Origin: Aureococcus anophagefferens
Lineage: Eukaryota; Sar; Pelagophyceae; Pelagomonadales; Pelagomonadaceae
Reading direction: 5' to 3'
Assembly: GCF_000186865.1 (NCBI RefSeq)
Contig: NW_008705568.1
Span: forward strand, 298,113 to 314,893
DNA: 16,781 nt
The notes under the pieces: generated by a model
Seen by the model: the letters and a program-made list of their open reading frames with translations, nothing else
Told to the model about the DNA's origin: nothing
Database searches by the model: none
Made by a program: the position numbers and the translations under genes
Shown: piece after piece, positions 7,460 through 15,891 of the stretch
Numbering within the stretch: the stretch's first letter is position 1
Layout: every line of letters begins with the position of its first letter

Positions 7460-7910
7460 TATGCCTGGTAGTATGCGCCCGCTATGCGGGCTTTATGCGG
7501 GCTTATGCGGGCTTTATGCGGGTGGTATGCGGGTGGTATGCGGGTGGTATGCTGGTGGTATGCTGGTGGTATGCGGGTGGTATGCGTCTGCTATGCCGGT
7601 GGTATGCGGCTGCTATGCCGGTGGTATGCGGCTGCTATGCTGGTGGTATGCGGCTGCTACGCTGGTGGTATGCTGGTGGGCTGCTATGCTGGTCTTATGC
7701 GCCTGCTATGCTGGTGGTATGCGGCTGCTATGCTGGTCTTATGCGGCTGCTATGCTGGTGGTATGCGCCTGCTATGCGCCTGCTATGCGTCTGCTATGCG
7801 CCTGCTATGCGCCTGCTATGCGTCTGCTATGCGCCCGCTATGCGTCTGCTATGCGGCTGCTATGCGGCTGCTATGCTGGTGTATGCCGTGGCTGGTGTAT
7901 GCCTGGTGGT
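7460..7910. repeat. 11-bp minisatellite, about 40 units, two monomer types
   Basis: Units of 11 bp built on TATGC followed by either NGGTGG or NNCTGC. The left block is mostly the GTGG type and the right block mostly the CTGC type. The middle alternates the two as a 22-bp dimer. A few units are 9-10 bp or carry substitutions (for example TACGC). Because 11 is not a multiple of three and the unit lacks stops, all three plus frames stay open and encode the same 11-residue pattern (for example YAGGMRVVCGW). I treat these ORFs as repeat artefacts, not genes. Confidence 0.95.
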
Positions 7911-7954
7911 CGGCCCCCTCTGTGGTATTCCGGCTGCTCGATCTTATGGTGTCT

Positions 7955-7972
7955 TCCTCCTAGGCAGGAGGA
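7955..7972. other. Perfect inverted repeat TCCTCCT/AGGAGGA
   Basis: Arms of 7 bp with a 4-base AGGC loop, 45 bp beyond the minisatellite and 39 bp before the small ORF at 8011. Its role is unknown. Confidence 0.6.
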
Positions 7973-8010
7973 GGTAACCCGGAATCCGCAGGACAAACCC
8001 TAGTGCGTGC

Positions 8011-8427
8011 GTGCCAGCTTGCTTTGCAAATGGAGCGCGCGGTGGGCAAGGCCCTGATGGCACGCCGAGCCGCGCGGCCGCGGCGACCAAAGAGGAGCCC
8101 GTGCGCCGGGGCTTCCGCGTGTTTTCCGACGCGACGCCCGCGGACGCGGCGTGGGCGGCGTTGCTGCTAGCCATAGCTTCCTTCCTCGCCGCGGCGCACG
8201 AGCGGCGGCTCCTCGCCGGCAGCGTGGCGTTCGCGACCGTCGCCGCGCGTCGCTCGCGGCCGGCGGCGCCGTTTCACATATATTTCAAGCGGCGGCACCA
8301 GCCGCACCGGCTCCTCGGGCTGAGCTACCTCGCCCAGTGGACCTACGCCCTTGTCATGTACTTCGCCGACTACGCCGCCCTCCGCGACGGCGTCATCATA
8401 CGCCTATGGTTGGTTTCGGCACTATGA
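8011..8427 (+). CDS. Small membrane protein ORF, possibly a truncated gene
   Basis: 138 residues, family not recognised. After a polar N-terminus (about 1-45) there is a hydrophobic segment WAALLLAIASFLAA (47-61), a second around LLAGSVAFATVAA, then a basic patch and LLGLSYLAQWTYALVMYF (about 100-117). The natural-looking sequence ends ADYAALRDG and then runs into a short tail. The stop is at 8425, just 4 bp before the MITE-like element begins at 8431. This position suggests that the element, or a break beside it, removed the rest of a multi-pass membrane protein. It could also be a first exon. Composition and hydropathy support coding; function is unknown. Confidence 0.4.
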   Translation: MPACFANGARGGQGPDGTPSRAAAATKEEPVRRGFRVFSDATPADAAWAALLLAIASFLAAAHERRLLAGSVAFATVAARRSRPAAPFHIYFKRRHQPHRLLGLSYLAQWTYALVMYFADYAALRDGVIIRLWLVSAL

Positions 8428-8430
8428 CCG

Positions 8431-8815
8431 CCGGCTAAAATTACCGAGAATATACTGGGGATGGTAATTCACTAGTAATTACTAGTAATTACCGCTGCTC
8501 CAAATCAGCTACCGAGTAATGCGACACCATGGGACTACTCATGTCCATTGATTTTCGTTGCATATAAGCTGGACACCACTCGATTTCACAGAATAGTCGC
8601 AAGTTTTGGCTCTATCGACCAGTTTTGATCCATCAGAGGTCACTACATGACTCGTGTATGCTCAAATGAGTGGTTTTGGGGCGACGAAGCTGTGGCCGCG
8701 GCCAGCGCCAAGGTCGGCCTGCCCAACCTTGAGTAATTACCAATGAAATTCCCATTTCATGGGAATTACTGGTAATTACTGCCCTGTATTCTTAGTTACC
8801 GAGGAATCCGGCGCT
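8431..8815. mobile_element. MITE-like AT-rich element with degenerate terminal inverted repeats
   Basis: An AT-rich island in otherwise GC-rich DNA. The left end (CCGGCTAAAATTACCGAGAA at 8431) and the reverse complement of the right end (CCGGATTCCTCGGTAACTAA) are imperfectly alike. Further in, both share AGAATAYA...GGG and then GTAATTAC motifs. GTAATTAC-type palindromes cluster at both ends. The interior has no ORF of note. Length of about 385 bp, absence of coding and structured ends fit a non-autonomous DNA element. No target-site duplication was identified, so the boundaries are approximate. Confidence 0.45.
8732..8780. repeat. 49-bp nested palindrome
   Basis: Outer arms AGTAATTACC (8732-8741) and GGTAATTACT (8771-8780) are perfectly complementary. 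Inside them AATTCCCAT (8747-8755) and ATGGGAATT (8759-8767) form a second perfect stem with a 3-base loop. It lies near the right end of the MITE-like element, about 100 bp before the start codon of the next gene. Confidence 0.85.
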
Positions 8816-8881
8816 CATATTCGGCTTATTCGGCACTGCGTCGCGGTCTCCAGGGTGTCGCCCCCCTTGGATGAGTAATAA

Positions 8882-10065
8882 ATGATGAGTCGAATCGATG
8901 GGCAGCCCGCGCGGCCCGCGCTGCTGTGCGCCTTGGCGTCGGTGCTCGCCGCGGCGACGGCGCCGGACCCGCGCGTAACGGTGCCCAGCGGCGCGTCCCG
9001 CGCCGACGCCCCGCGGGTCGAGGCGGCCGCGCGCGACGGCCTCGCGCGCGCGGTGCCGCTCGTCGGCTACGACCGCGCCCGATGTTTGGACGGCTCGCCG
9101 GGCCGCTACTACGTCGACGTGTACGGCGACAACACGAAAATCTACGTGCACCTGCAGGGCGGCGGCTTCTGCGGGTCCCTCGGGGCCTGCGCGAACCGGT
9201 CGCGGACGCCCCTCGGCTCGACGCGGCCGGACGTGCCGGGCGCCTGGGGCCCGACGCTGGACCTCGCCGCGGAGCGGCCCTACTTCTCGCGGAACGCGAC
9301 GCGCAACCCGCTGCTCGCGGACTTCACGCACGTCTTCGTCGTCTACTGCGACGGCGCCTACTTTGCGGGGAACGTCGCGGACCCGGCCCCCGAGCCCGGC
9401 GGCGACTCGCTCTTCTTCCGGGGGCGGGCCATCCTCGACGCCGTCGTCGCGGACCTCGACCTCGCCGGCGCGACGGACGTGATCCTCGGGGGCTGCTCCG
9501 CGGGCGGCATCGCGACGTTTTTACACCTGGACGCCGTCGCGGCGTCGCTGCGAGCGATCGCGCCAAACGCGGCCGTCGCGGGCTTCGCGGACAGCGGCTA
9601 CTACGCCGACGTGCCGTACTACACGAACCAGAAGCGTTTCCCCTTCGAGGCGCAGAACGTGACGGCGGACCCGCGGTGCCTGGCGGACCACGCGGACCGC
9701 CCGTGGGCCTGCCTCGTGTCGTCCGTGACCGCGAAATACGTGCGCGCGCCGCTCTTCGCCTGGCAGTCGAAATTCGACGCCGACCAGCTCGCGACGAGCT
9801 TCGCGGCGCCCTGCGAGAACGCGTCGTGCGCGGACCCCTACGGCGCGGCGCGCAGGCGTTCGCGGCGCGCGGCGCCGCGGCGGGGGCCTTCGTCGACGCC
9901 TGCCACCGCCACTGCGACCGCGTCGACGCGGGCCACGACGTGTGGAATATCTCCGCGCAGGGCACGACGCCCCTCGTCGCGCTCGCGGACTGGTTCTCGC
10001 ACCCGCGCGGGTTCCTCGTCGAGCAGGCGCCGAACGCGTCCTACCCCTGCGAGTCGTGCTGCTAA
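8882..10065 (+). pseudogene. NOTUM/pectin acetylesterase-family gene with one frameshift
   Basis: Starts at ATG 8882 with a signal peptide (ALLCALASVLAAATA). Frame 2 gives residues 1-322: LQGGGFCGS (91-99), VVYCDGAYFAG (153-163), the nucleophile motif GGCSAGG with Ser206, and FAWQSKFDADQ with the probable catalytic Asp299. Near 9842-9853 the homology jumps to frame 1 (VDACHRHC, then LADWF and SYPCESCC) and ends with TAA at 10063-10065. The His in that part completes the Ser-Asp-His triad of this family, and plant members end in a similar Cys-rich way. The shift equals one missing base in a GGCGCGGCGCGC run. No suitable GT-AG intron fits. It is either a sequencing or assembly error or a recent inactivating mutation; everything else looks intact. 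The predicted activity is hydrolysis of O-acyl groups on extracellular glycans or glycoproteins. Confidence 0.75.
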
Positions 10066-10080
10066 ATAAACCCGTGGGTT
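10065..10080 (+). terminator. AATAAA overlapping the stop codon, plus small hairpin
   Basis: AATAAA at 10065-10070 begins on the last base of the TAA stop of the acetylesterase-like gene. It is followed by AACCC-GT-GGGTT (10069-10080). This implies a very short 3' UTR if it is used. There is no other gene before 10489. Confidence 0.4.
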
Positions 10081-10144
10081 ACATGTACGTTTCTTCGGAA
10101 TTTCGTGCCGGCAGGACCTGGGCTCCTCCCGCGTCGACGTCGTA

Positions 10145-10343
10145 TAGCTCGACGGGCCGCCGCCGGAGATCAGCGCGACGGCGCGCCGCCACCGGGTCGT
10201 GGTGTGCTCTTTGCTGGGCTGCTTCTCGGGCGCCTCCGCGCCTTTGGCGTGCCCTTCCACGTCGGATGCCGCCGCGCCTTTCATAATAATAATATCATCA
10301 TGGCTCATGGTTGGGTTTGCATGCGCGAAGACGGGCTGCCATC
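10145..10343. repeat. Dispersed ~200-bp repeat, left copy
   Basis: Near-identical to 16280-16480, differing by only a handful of substitutions, one 3-bp indel and one short mismatched patch near 10190. Read on the minus strand it begins MSHDDIIIMKGAAASDVEGH and runs openly to ALISGGGPSSY, where similarity to the other copy stops. It looks like a duplicated 5' end of the minus-strand gene remnant at 15892-16445, inserted 80 bp behind the acetylesterase-like gene. Confidence 0.9.
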
Positions 10344-10488
10344 GTTCATAGGAGTGGTCGGAGAAAGTGCGGAATTAGCACTAAGCTTCACGGTGACTTC
10401 ATCAGCGAAACATTGTCACCGTAGGCCGGCTTTGTGTTAATTAAAAAACATCGGGCTGCATTGGCCGTTCGCTAGATCAAGGGGGGGC
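10344..10488 (+). promoter_or_regulatory. Upstream region of the sugar O-methyltransferase gene
   Basis: 145 bp, more AT-rich than the genes. It contains the inverted repeat ACGGTGAC (10390-10397) and GTCACCGT (10415-10422), separated by 17 bases, then TTAATTAAAAAA. The pair is a candidate dimeric transcription factor site, about 65-100 bp before the ATG. The regulatory role is inference. Confidence 0.35.
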
Positions 10489-11950
10489 ATGGGCTGGTCT
10501 GTCGCTGCGTTTGCATGGATCTGCCTCATCGCGCGCGCAAGTGCCCAGGGCACCGCCGCGACGGCGGACGGGAGCAGCATCGCGACGCGAACGAGGAATT
10601 CCGGCTACCGGGCCCTCGTGCAGCGCATCGTCGACGACGGCATCGCGAAGCATCCCAAGTTCCGCGAGCTCAAGCCCTACCAGCACATCGTCAGCCTCAT
10701 GTCGAAGGCGCAGGGCGCGCACCGGCGCCGACGTCCCGCCCGCCTCTTCGAACCCCGCCGGTCGACCGCCGCGTCGCAGGCGGGCACATGCTGGAGACGG
10801 CCCAGGCCGTCGACGGGTCGTTCCTGGCCTCGGACGCCTTCCTCGCCGGCGCCGCGGAGCACGGGCGCATCGGGGGCGGGCCGTCGGTGCCGCTCCGGGG
10901 CCACCGCGTGCCGACGACGCTCTGGCGCTACGCGCGCCGCCGCGCGGGACTTTGCGCGGGCCCGCGCGGAGCGCCGACGCGCCCCCCGCAGGCGCGCGTG
11001 TACGCGGACCTCCGCGCGCTCTTCGGCGCCGGCTCTGACTTCGACGCGAACGTCGCGGAGGTCGGCGTCGGCTACGGCGCGCAGAGCGACGTCGTGCAGC
11101 GCCTCGGCGGCCTCTTGGACGGCGCGCCGGCCCGCGACCGCCGGTACACGCTCTGCGACCTGCCGGAGGTCGAGAAACTCGCGGGCCAGTACCTCGCGGC
11201 CGTGCGGCGATCGGAGGAGCCGCCGCGGGCGACGCTCAACGCGGCGCCCGACGCGACGGCGACGTGCGGCGCGACGAACTTCACGCTCTTCCTGTCCAAC
11301 TACGCGTTCTCGGAGCTGAGCGCGGACGTGCAGCAGATCTACTGGGACCAGATCGTCAAGTGCTCGGCGCGGGGCTACGTGACGATGAACGGGTACAACG
11401 GAATGACGACGCGCGACCCGGGGCCGACAAAGGGCGAAGCGACGTCGCTTCGACGCGCCGAGCGCGCTCCAGAGAGATCCCGTCCACGCTTCGAGAACGC
11501 TTCTCGTGGAGATCGCTCGTCCAAAGAGGAGCCGAAACAAGTGGACCGCGGCCGAGCGAGGCGCCTCCGTAAAGTCGGGCACGTCGCACCCTCGCGTCCC
11601 CCAGGCTCGACTTCATCGCTCGGCTCCGCCGCGCGGGCTTCGGCGACGCGACGCTCATGGACTCCTACCCCCAAGAGCTCTGCCCGAACATCACCCAAGG
11701 CGTCGTCGTCTGGGGCGCGCCCCTCGCGGCCGTCGAACGGGTCGAGGCCGCGGCACTCGGCACGCCGGCCCTCAGGAGCAAGCAGGCGAAGAAGGCGCGG
11801 GAGTGCGCCGCGCACGCCACGCGCTGGTGCCGCGAGTCCCGGTCGATGCCCAGCCGCCGCCAGTTCCGGATCTGGTGCGACTACGACAAGAACATCAACG
11901 CGATGCAGTGGCGCGCGGCGGACGCCGCGCGCGCAGCCGTGCGGCACTAG
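10489..11950 (+). CDS. Secreted putative sugar O-methyltransferase, probably three exons
   Basis: Exon 1 (10489-10732) starts MGWSVAAFAWICLIARASAQ, a clear signal peptide, then YRALVQRIVDDGI. Exon 2 (10780 to about 11443) carries HMLETAQAVDGSF, the SAM-binding glycine motif VAEVGVGYGAQSDV, YTLCDLPEVEKLAGQYL and FLSNYAFSELSADVQQIYW. Exon 3 (11605-11950) carries DFIARLRRAGFGDATLMDSYP and PNITQGVVVWGA, ending in TAG. The order and motifs fit the bacterial-type putative sugar O-methyltransferase family, where a Rossmann core is followed by a DLPE motif and a SNxAFSE motif. The exons lie in frames 1, 3 and 2, so the gene is split by introns or carries frameshifts. The role is probably methylating a hexose or deoxyhexose on a secreted glycan. 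The first and last exon ends are well supported; the second donor is uncertain. Confidence 0.65.
10733..10779 (+). other. Putative 47-bp intron 1 of the sugar O-methyltransferase
   Basis: GTCCCGCC donor and GTCGCAG acceptor. Removal moves reading from frame 1 to frame 3 exactly as the protein homology needs, joining in codon phase 1 to give an Arg before GHMLET. The alternative is two separate +1 errors in this GC-rich stretch. Confidence 0.4.
11435..11452. repeat. 18-bp perfect palindrome
   Basis: CGAAGCGACGTCGCTTCG is fully self-complementary. It straddles the most likely donor of intron 2. Confidence 0.8.
11444..11604 (+). other. Putative intron 2 of the sugar O-methyltransferase (161 bp, donor uncertain)
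   Basis: The acceptor is clear: CCCTCGCGTCCCCCAG ending at 11604, followed by the reading frame of exon 3. The length must be 2 modulo 3. Donors at 11393, 11444 and 11519 satisfy this; GTAAAG at 11569 looks best as a donor but gives the wrong frame. The region holds an 18-bp perfect palindrome at 11435-11452, a CGAGAA/TTCTCG hairpin at 11492-11506, and a direct repeat ACGTCGC at 11442 and 11581. Confidence 0.4.
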
Positions 11951-12251
11951 CTCCCCGCGGCAATGGCCGGTCGTAATCCTATGCGTTCAAGTTCTCTCCT
12001 TCCGACCAAGTCGGGGCCGCATTCGCGGACATTACGCTCCAGACGCCCTGCCGGGATCCCGAGGATCCGAGGGCGCAGGGGGCATAATAACTTTGGGGCT
12101 TCGCCGTCTGTGGCGCTGGGCAAGCCGATCCTCCCCCCGTGGGCCCCGGTGGCGATGCGCGACAAGTACGCCCGCTGGATGTCGTTCCGGCCCCTCATGT
12201 CGCTCGGCGGACTTGACTAGAGGCTAGCTCAGCCCCATCGAGGCCGTTTCG
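11951..12251. other. Intergenic; possible orphan coding fragment at 12108-12220
   Basis: Mostly featureless spacer. The plus-strand stretch 12108-12220 reads ALGKPILPPWAPVAMRDKYA and then RWMSFRPLMSLGGLD, ending in TAG. It is less Arg/Ala-monotonous than the usual shadow frames, so it might be a terminal exon or relic. The family is not recognised, and no upstream exon was identified. Confidence 0.2.
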
Positions 12252-12312
12252 CCGTACCCTAAACGTTTTTTTAATGGGGCGGCGCCCCATTTGCGAATCA
12301 AAAAGGGTACGG
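12252..12312. repeat. 61-bp nested hairpin with T/A tracts
   Basis: Outer arms CCGTACCCT (12252-12260) and AGGGTACGG (12304-12312) are perfect complements. The inner stem AATGGGGC/GCCCCATT (12273-12280 and 12284-12291) has a GGC loop. A T8 run on the left faces A-rich sequence on the right. It could be a tiny foldback element or an RNA structure; no gene ends close by. Confidence 0.75.
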
Positions 12313-13217
<905 letters not shown>

Positions 13218-15806
13218 ATGCGCTGCCCAACGGTGGCAGCATTCGCGGCGCTCGCCTGCGCGCGCCGCCCGCCGGCGCATCGGACGCCGAAGGCGCACAC
13301 GCCCAAGCGCGACTACCGGGCGTCCTCCAGCGCGACATCCACGCCCAAGCCGAAGCCGCCGCCGATCCGGCCGCTCCGCGGACCCCAGCGGTGCCGGCCG
13401 CGCGTCGCGCCCGCGACGCCGCCGGCCCGCCCCTACGCGCTGCTGCTCGCGGGCGGCCTGCGGTCGTTCCTGGTGACGTGGCCGCTCACGCTCGAGAACC
13501 TCATCAACAAGAACGGCGGCCGCGCGAACTGGTGGATCGCGCTCGTGGCGCCCTACGATCCGCGCGAGCGCGCGCTCGCGGACGCCGCCGTGGACCTCGC
13601 GACGCGGCGCCACGGCTTCGACTTCGTGCGCGTGGTGCCGGAGAACGAGACGGCGACGCGCGCCTTCTACGCGGGCGTCGACGACGTGCTCCGGTACCTG
13701 CCCGGCGACGAGGCGACGAGCTTCGGCATCTCGCGGCAGGTGACGCAGAATTGGGTCCGCTGGTCCATGGCCTTCCAGTGGGAGAGCGTCACGCGCGCCT
13801 ACGACGCGCTCGCGAACCTGACGAACCCAGCGGACCTCGCGCTGGTCACGCGCATGCGCCCGGACACGCTCCTGGCGCGGCCGCTCGACCTCGAGGCCGT
13901 CGCGGCGAAGCTCGACCGGCGGCGCCAAGACGCGCTCGTCCCGTGCCTCGTCAACACCGCGAGGTTTATCGACGATTTTATCGTCGCGCGGCCCGCGGCC
14001 ATGGCCGACTACGCCCGCGCCTGGGACGGCGCGCAGGAGGCGGAGCACCACGTCTACCGCGTCGTCGGCGCGTGCCCGCTCGTGGAGCGTGTCTTCCACG
14101 CGACGCTCGAGCTCGCGTTCGCGGCGGACTACGCGCGGGACGGGACCTACAACGCGTCGCACGATAAAACGCACCGCCGGTGCCTCGGCAACGTCAACGA
14201 CCGCCCCTCTCTTGGGCCGCGGAAGCCCGGCCAGAAGTTTCCTGTGGCGCCGGCGCCGATCATCGACAACCCGCGGCGACCCGCGCGCCTCCCGGCCTTC
14301 AACGCGACGGACCTCGGCCTCGTGGCGCGGTTCAACGCGGCGACGCGGAACGTGACGTTCTGCGACCGGCCCGGCACGGAGTTCAAGAAACCGGGCGCGG
14401 CGTGCGAGGAGGTCGTCCGCCGGCTCGCGCGGCAGCCCCGGGCGCGGAAGCCGCCGGTCGTCCACCGGGCGCGGGCGCCGCCCAAACCGCGCGCGACGTC
14501 GTCGCCGCCGCCCCCGCCGCCGCTCCCGGCGCCCGAGGCGCGCGTCTGCGCCGCGCAGCGCCGCCGGTGGCGCGCGGTCGCGGGCAAGGTCGCCCGCGGC
14601 GAGGAGGTCGTCGTCGTCGTCCTCGGCGGGTCCATGCTCGCGGGCACGGGCTGCAGCCCCGGAGGCGTGGCCTGCGCGTACCCGAGCCGCCTCGCCGGCG
14701 CCTGGCCCGCGGAGCCGGGTTCGCCGCGGCCGCGGCTGCGCGTCGTCAGCCGCGCGCGCGGCGGCACGACGACGGCGTCGACGCTGCCCTTCCTCGAGTA
14801 CCTCCTCGCGCTCGACGGCGACGGCGGCGGCGCGCCGGACCTGGTCCTCGTCGACTTCAGCGTCAACGACGCGCGCGAGTCGCAGGACTGGACGACGGAC
14901 ATCGACGCGGAGACGACCGCCGCGCGGCCCTTCGGCCGCGGCGACCGCGTCTTCGCGGCGACGGAGGCGCTGCTCCGCTTCGCGCTCGTCGCGGACGCGT
15001 CGGCGCTCCTCGTCGTCGAGTCGCAGTACTACGAGGCCTCGAGCCTCGCCGCGCACCGGCGCGCGGCGGCCCGCTACGGCGTCGCCTTCGTCGCCTACGG
15101 CGACACGCTCGCCGACCCCGTCGTCGACGCCCGGGACTGGGGGCCGCCGAACGACACCGCGACGAACTGGGCGCACCCGCCTGCGGCGACGCACGCGCGC
15201 GTCGCGGCGGCCGCGGCCGCGTACGCGGCGCGCGTCGTCGCCGCCGCCGGCGGCGGCGACGACGACGCGGCCTTCGCGGCGCGCCTCGCGGCGCCGGCGG
15301 CGGCGCCGGCGGCGCTCGCGGCCCAGTTCCGGGTCTGCGGTGCCGCGCTGTCGACGTACGACGCGCGGCGCGCGTTCGCCGCGAACGCGTCCGCCGCGCC
15401 GCGCCCCCGCGTCGTCCGGGGCGACTGGACCCTCGCCGAGGACCGGCCGGGCAAGCCCGGCTGGATCGCGACTACGGCCGGGTCCCTCCTGGCCTTCGAC
15501 GCCGAGTTCGGGCCCTCGCCGCGCCTCGTCGTCGTCTTCACGCGGAGCTACGCGAGCTTCGGCGACGTCCTCCTGTCCGTGCCGGGCCACAAGCGGCTCC
15601 ACGTCAAGGGGCCCCACAAGGGCCAGGAGGAGAAGGAAGTCCTCGCAGGCTGCTGTAACGGCGACAAGGTCACGCAATCCGAGCTCCGCGTCGTCAACGT
15701 CGCCCAGTTCTTCAGGGTCCCGCCGAACGCGACGGCGACCGTCCACCTCGAGCTCCAGGGCGCGAGGCATACCAAGGCCATGGTGTCCCTCCTCTCCACG
15801 TGCTAG
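13218..15806 (+). CDS. Glycosyltransferase-SGNH hydrolase fusion, second paralogue
   Basis: 862 residues from ATG 13218, chosen because MRCPTVAAFAALACA makes a signal peptide; the frame is open upstream to 13014. Residues 72-322 are glycosyltransferase-like: YALLLAGGLRSFLVTW, DLALVTRMRPDTLLARPLDL and FIDDFIVARPAAMADYARAW. These align in order with the gene at 3880-7275. A basic/Pro-rich linker (410-440) includes a run of Pro. The SGNH domain spans about 465-680: VLGGSMLAGTG (468-478), SRARGGTTT (block II, near 511-519), LVDFSVNDA (544-552) and NWAHPPAATH (650-659). The usual Asp before the His of block V is not evident (Asn is there), so activity may differ. The C-terminal domain has EDRPGKPGWI (741-750), TRSYASFG (775-782) and a final SLLSTC. 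A role in transferring and acylating or deacylating secreted glycan is inferred. Confidence 0.78.
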   Translation: MRCPTVAAFAALACARRPPAHRTPKAHTPKRDYRASSSATSTPKPKPPPIRPLRGPQRCRPRVAPATPPARPYALLLAGGLRSFLVTWPLTLENLINKNGGRANWWIALVAPYDPRERALADAAVDLATRRHGFDFVRVVPENETATRAFYAGVDDVLRYLPGDEATSFGISRQVTQNWVRWSMAFQWESVTRAYDALANLTNPADLALVTRMRPDTLLARPLDLEAVAAKLDRRRQDALVPCLVNTARFIDDFIVARPAAMADYARAWDGAQEAEHHVYRVVGACPLVERVFHATLELAFAADYARDGTYNASHDKTHRRCLGNVNDRPSLGPRKPGQKFPVAPAPIIDNPRRPARLPAFNATDLGLVARFNAATRNVTFCDRPGTEFKKPGAACEEVVRRLARQPRARKPPVVHRARAPPKPRATSSPPPPPPLPAPEARVCAAQRRRWRAVAGKVARGEEVVVVVLGGSMLAGTGCSPGGVACAYPSRLAGAWPAEPGSPRPRLRVVSRARGGTTTASTLPFLEYLLALDGDGGGAPDLVLVDFSVNDARESQDWTTDIDAETTAARPFGRGDRVFAATEALLRFALVADASALLVVESQYYEASSLAAHRRAAARYGVAFVAYGDTLADPVVDARDWGPPNDTATNWAHPPAATHARVAAAAAAYAARVVAAAGGGDDDAAFAARLAAPAAAPAALAAQFRVCGAALSTYDARRAFAANASAAPRPRVVRGDWTLAEDRPGKPGWIATTAGSLLAFDAEFGPSPRLVVVFTRSYASFGDVLLSVPGHKRLHVKGPHKGQEEKEVLAGCCNGDKVTQSELRVVNVAQFFRVPPNATATVHLELQGARHTKAMVSLLSTC

Positions 15807-15891
15807 GGCGACCTGCGGGAAATTCCGCGCGACGTCAAGCGCCCCACGTGATTCGAGTACACTGGGGATCTGCGAGCCTACTGAGGCGTCG

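Noticed and set aside
7460..7910. CRISPR array
   Set aside because: Units are contiguous 11-mers with no unique spacers, in apparently eukaryotic DNA.
7431..8003. Three overlapping plus-strand ORFs of 159-190 codons rich in Cys, Tyr and Met
   Set aside because: They are created by the 11-bp tandem repeat, which lacks stops in every plus frame. No non-repeat coding sequence of note is attached.
8555..8580. CATATAAGC as a TATA box for the acetylesterase gene
   Set aside because: It lies over 300 bp before the start codon inside the MITE-like block; nothing else supports it.
11569..11604. 36-bp intron from the good-looking GTAAAG donor
   Set aside because: Its length is a multiple of three, so it would not move reading from frame 3 to the frame 2 needed for the last exon.
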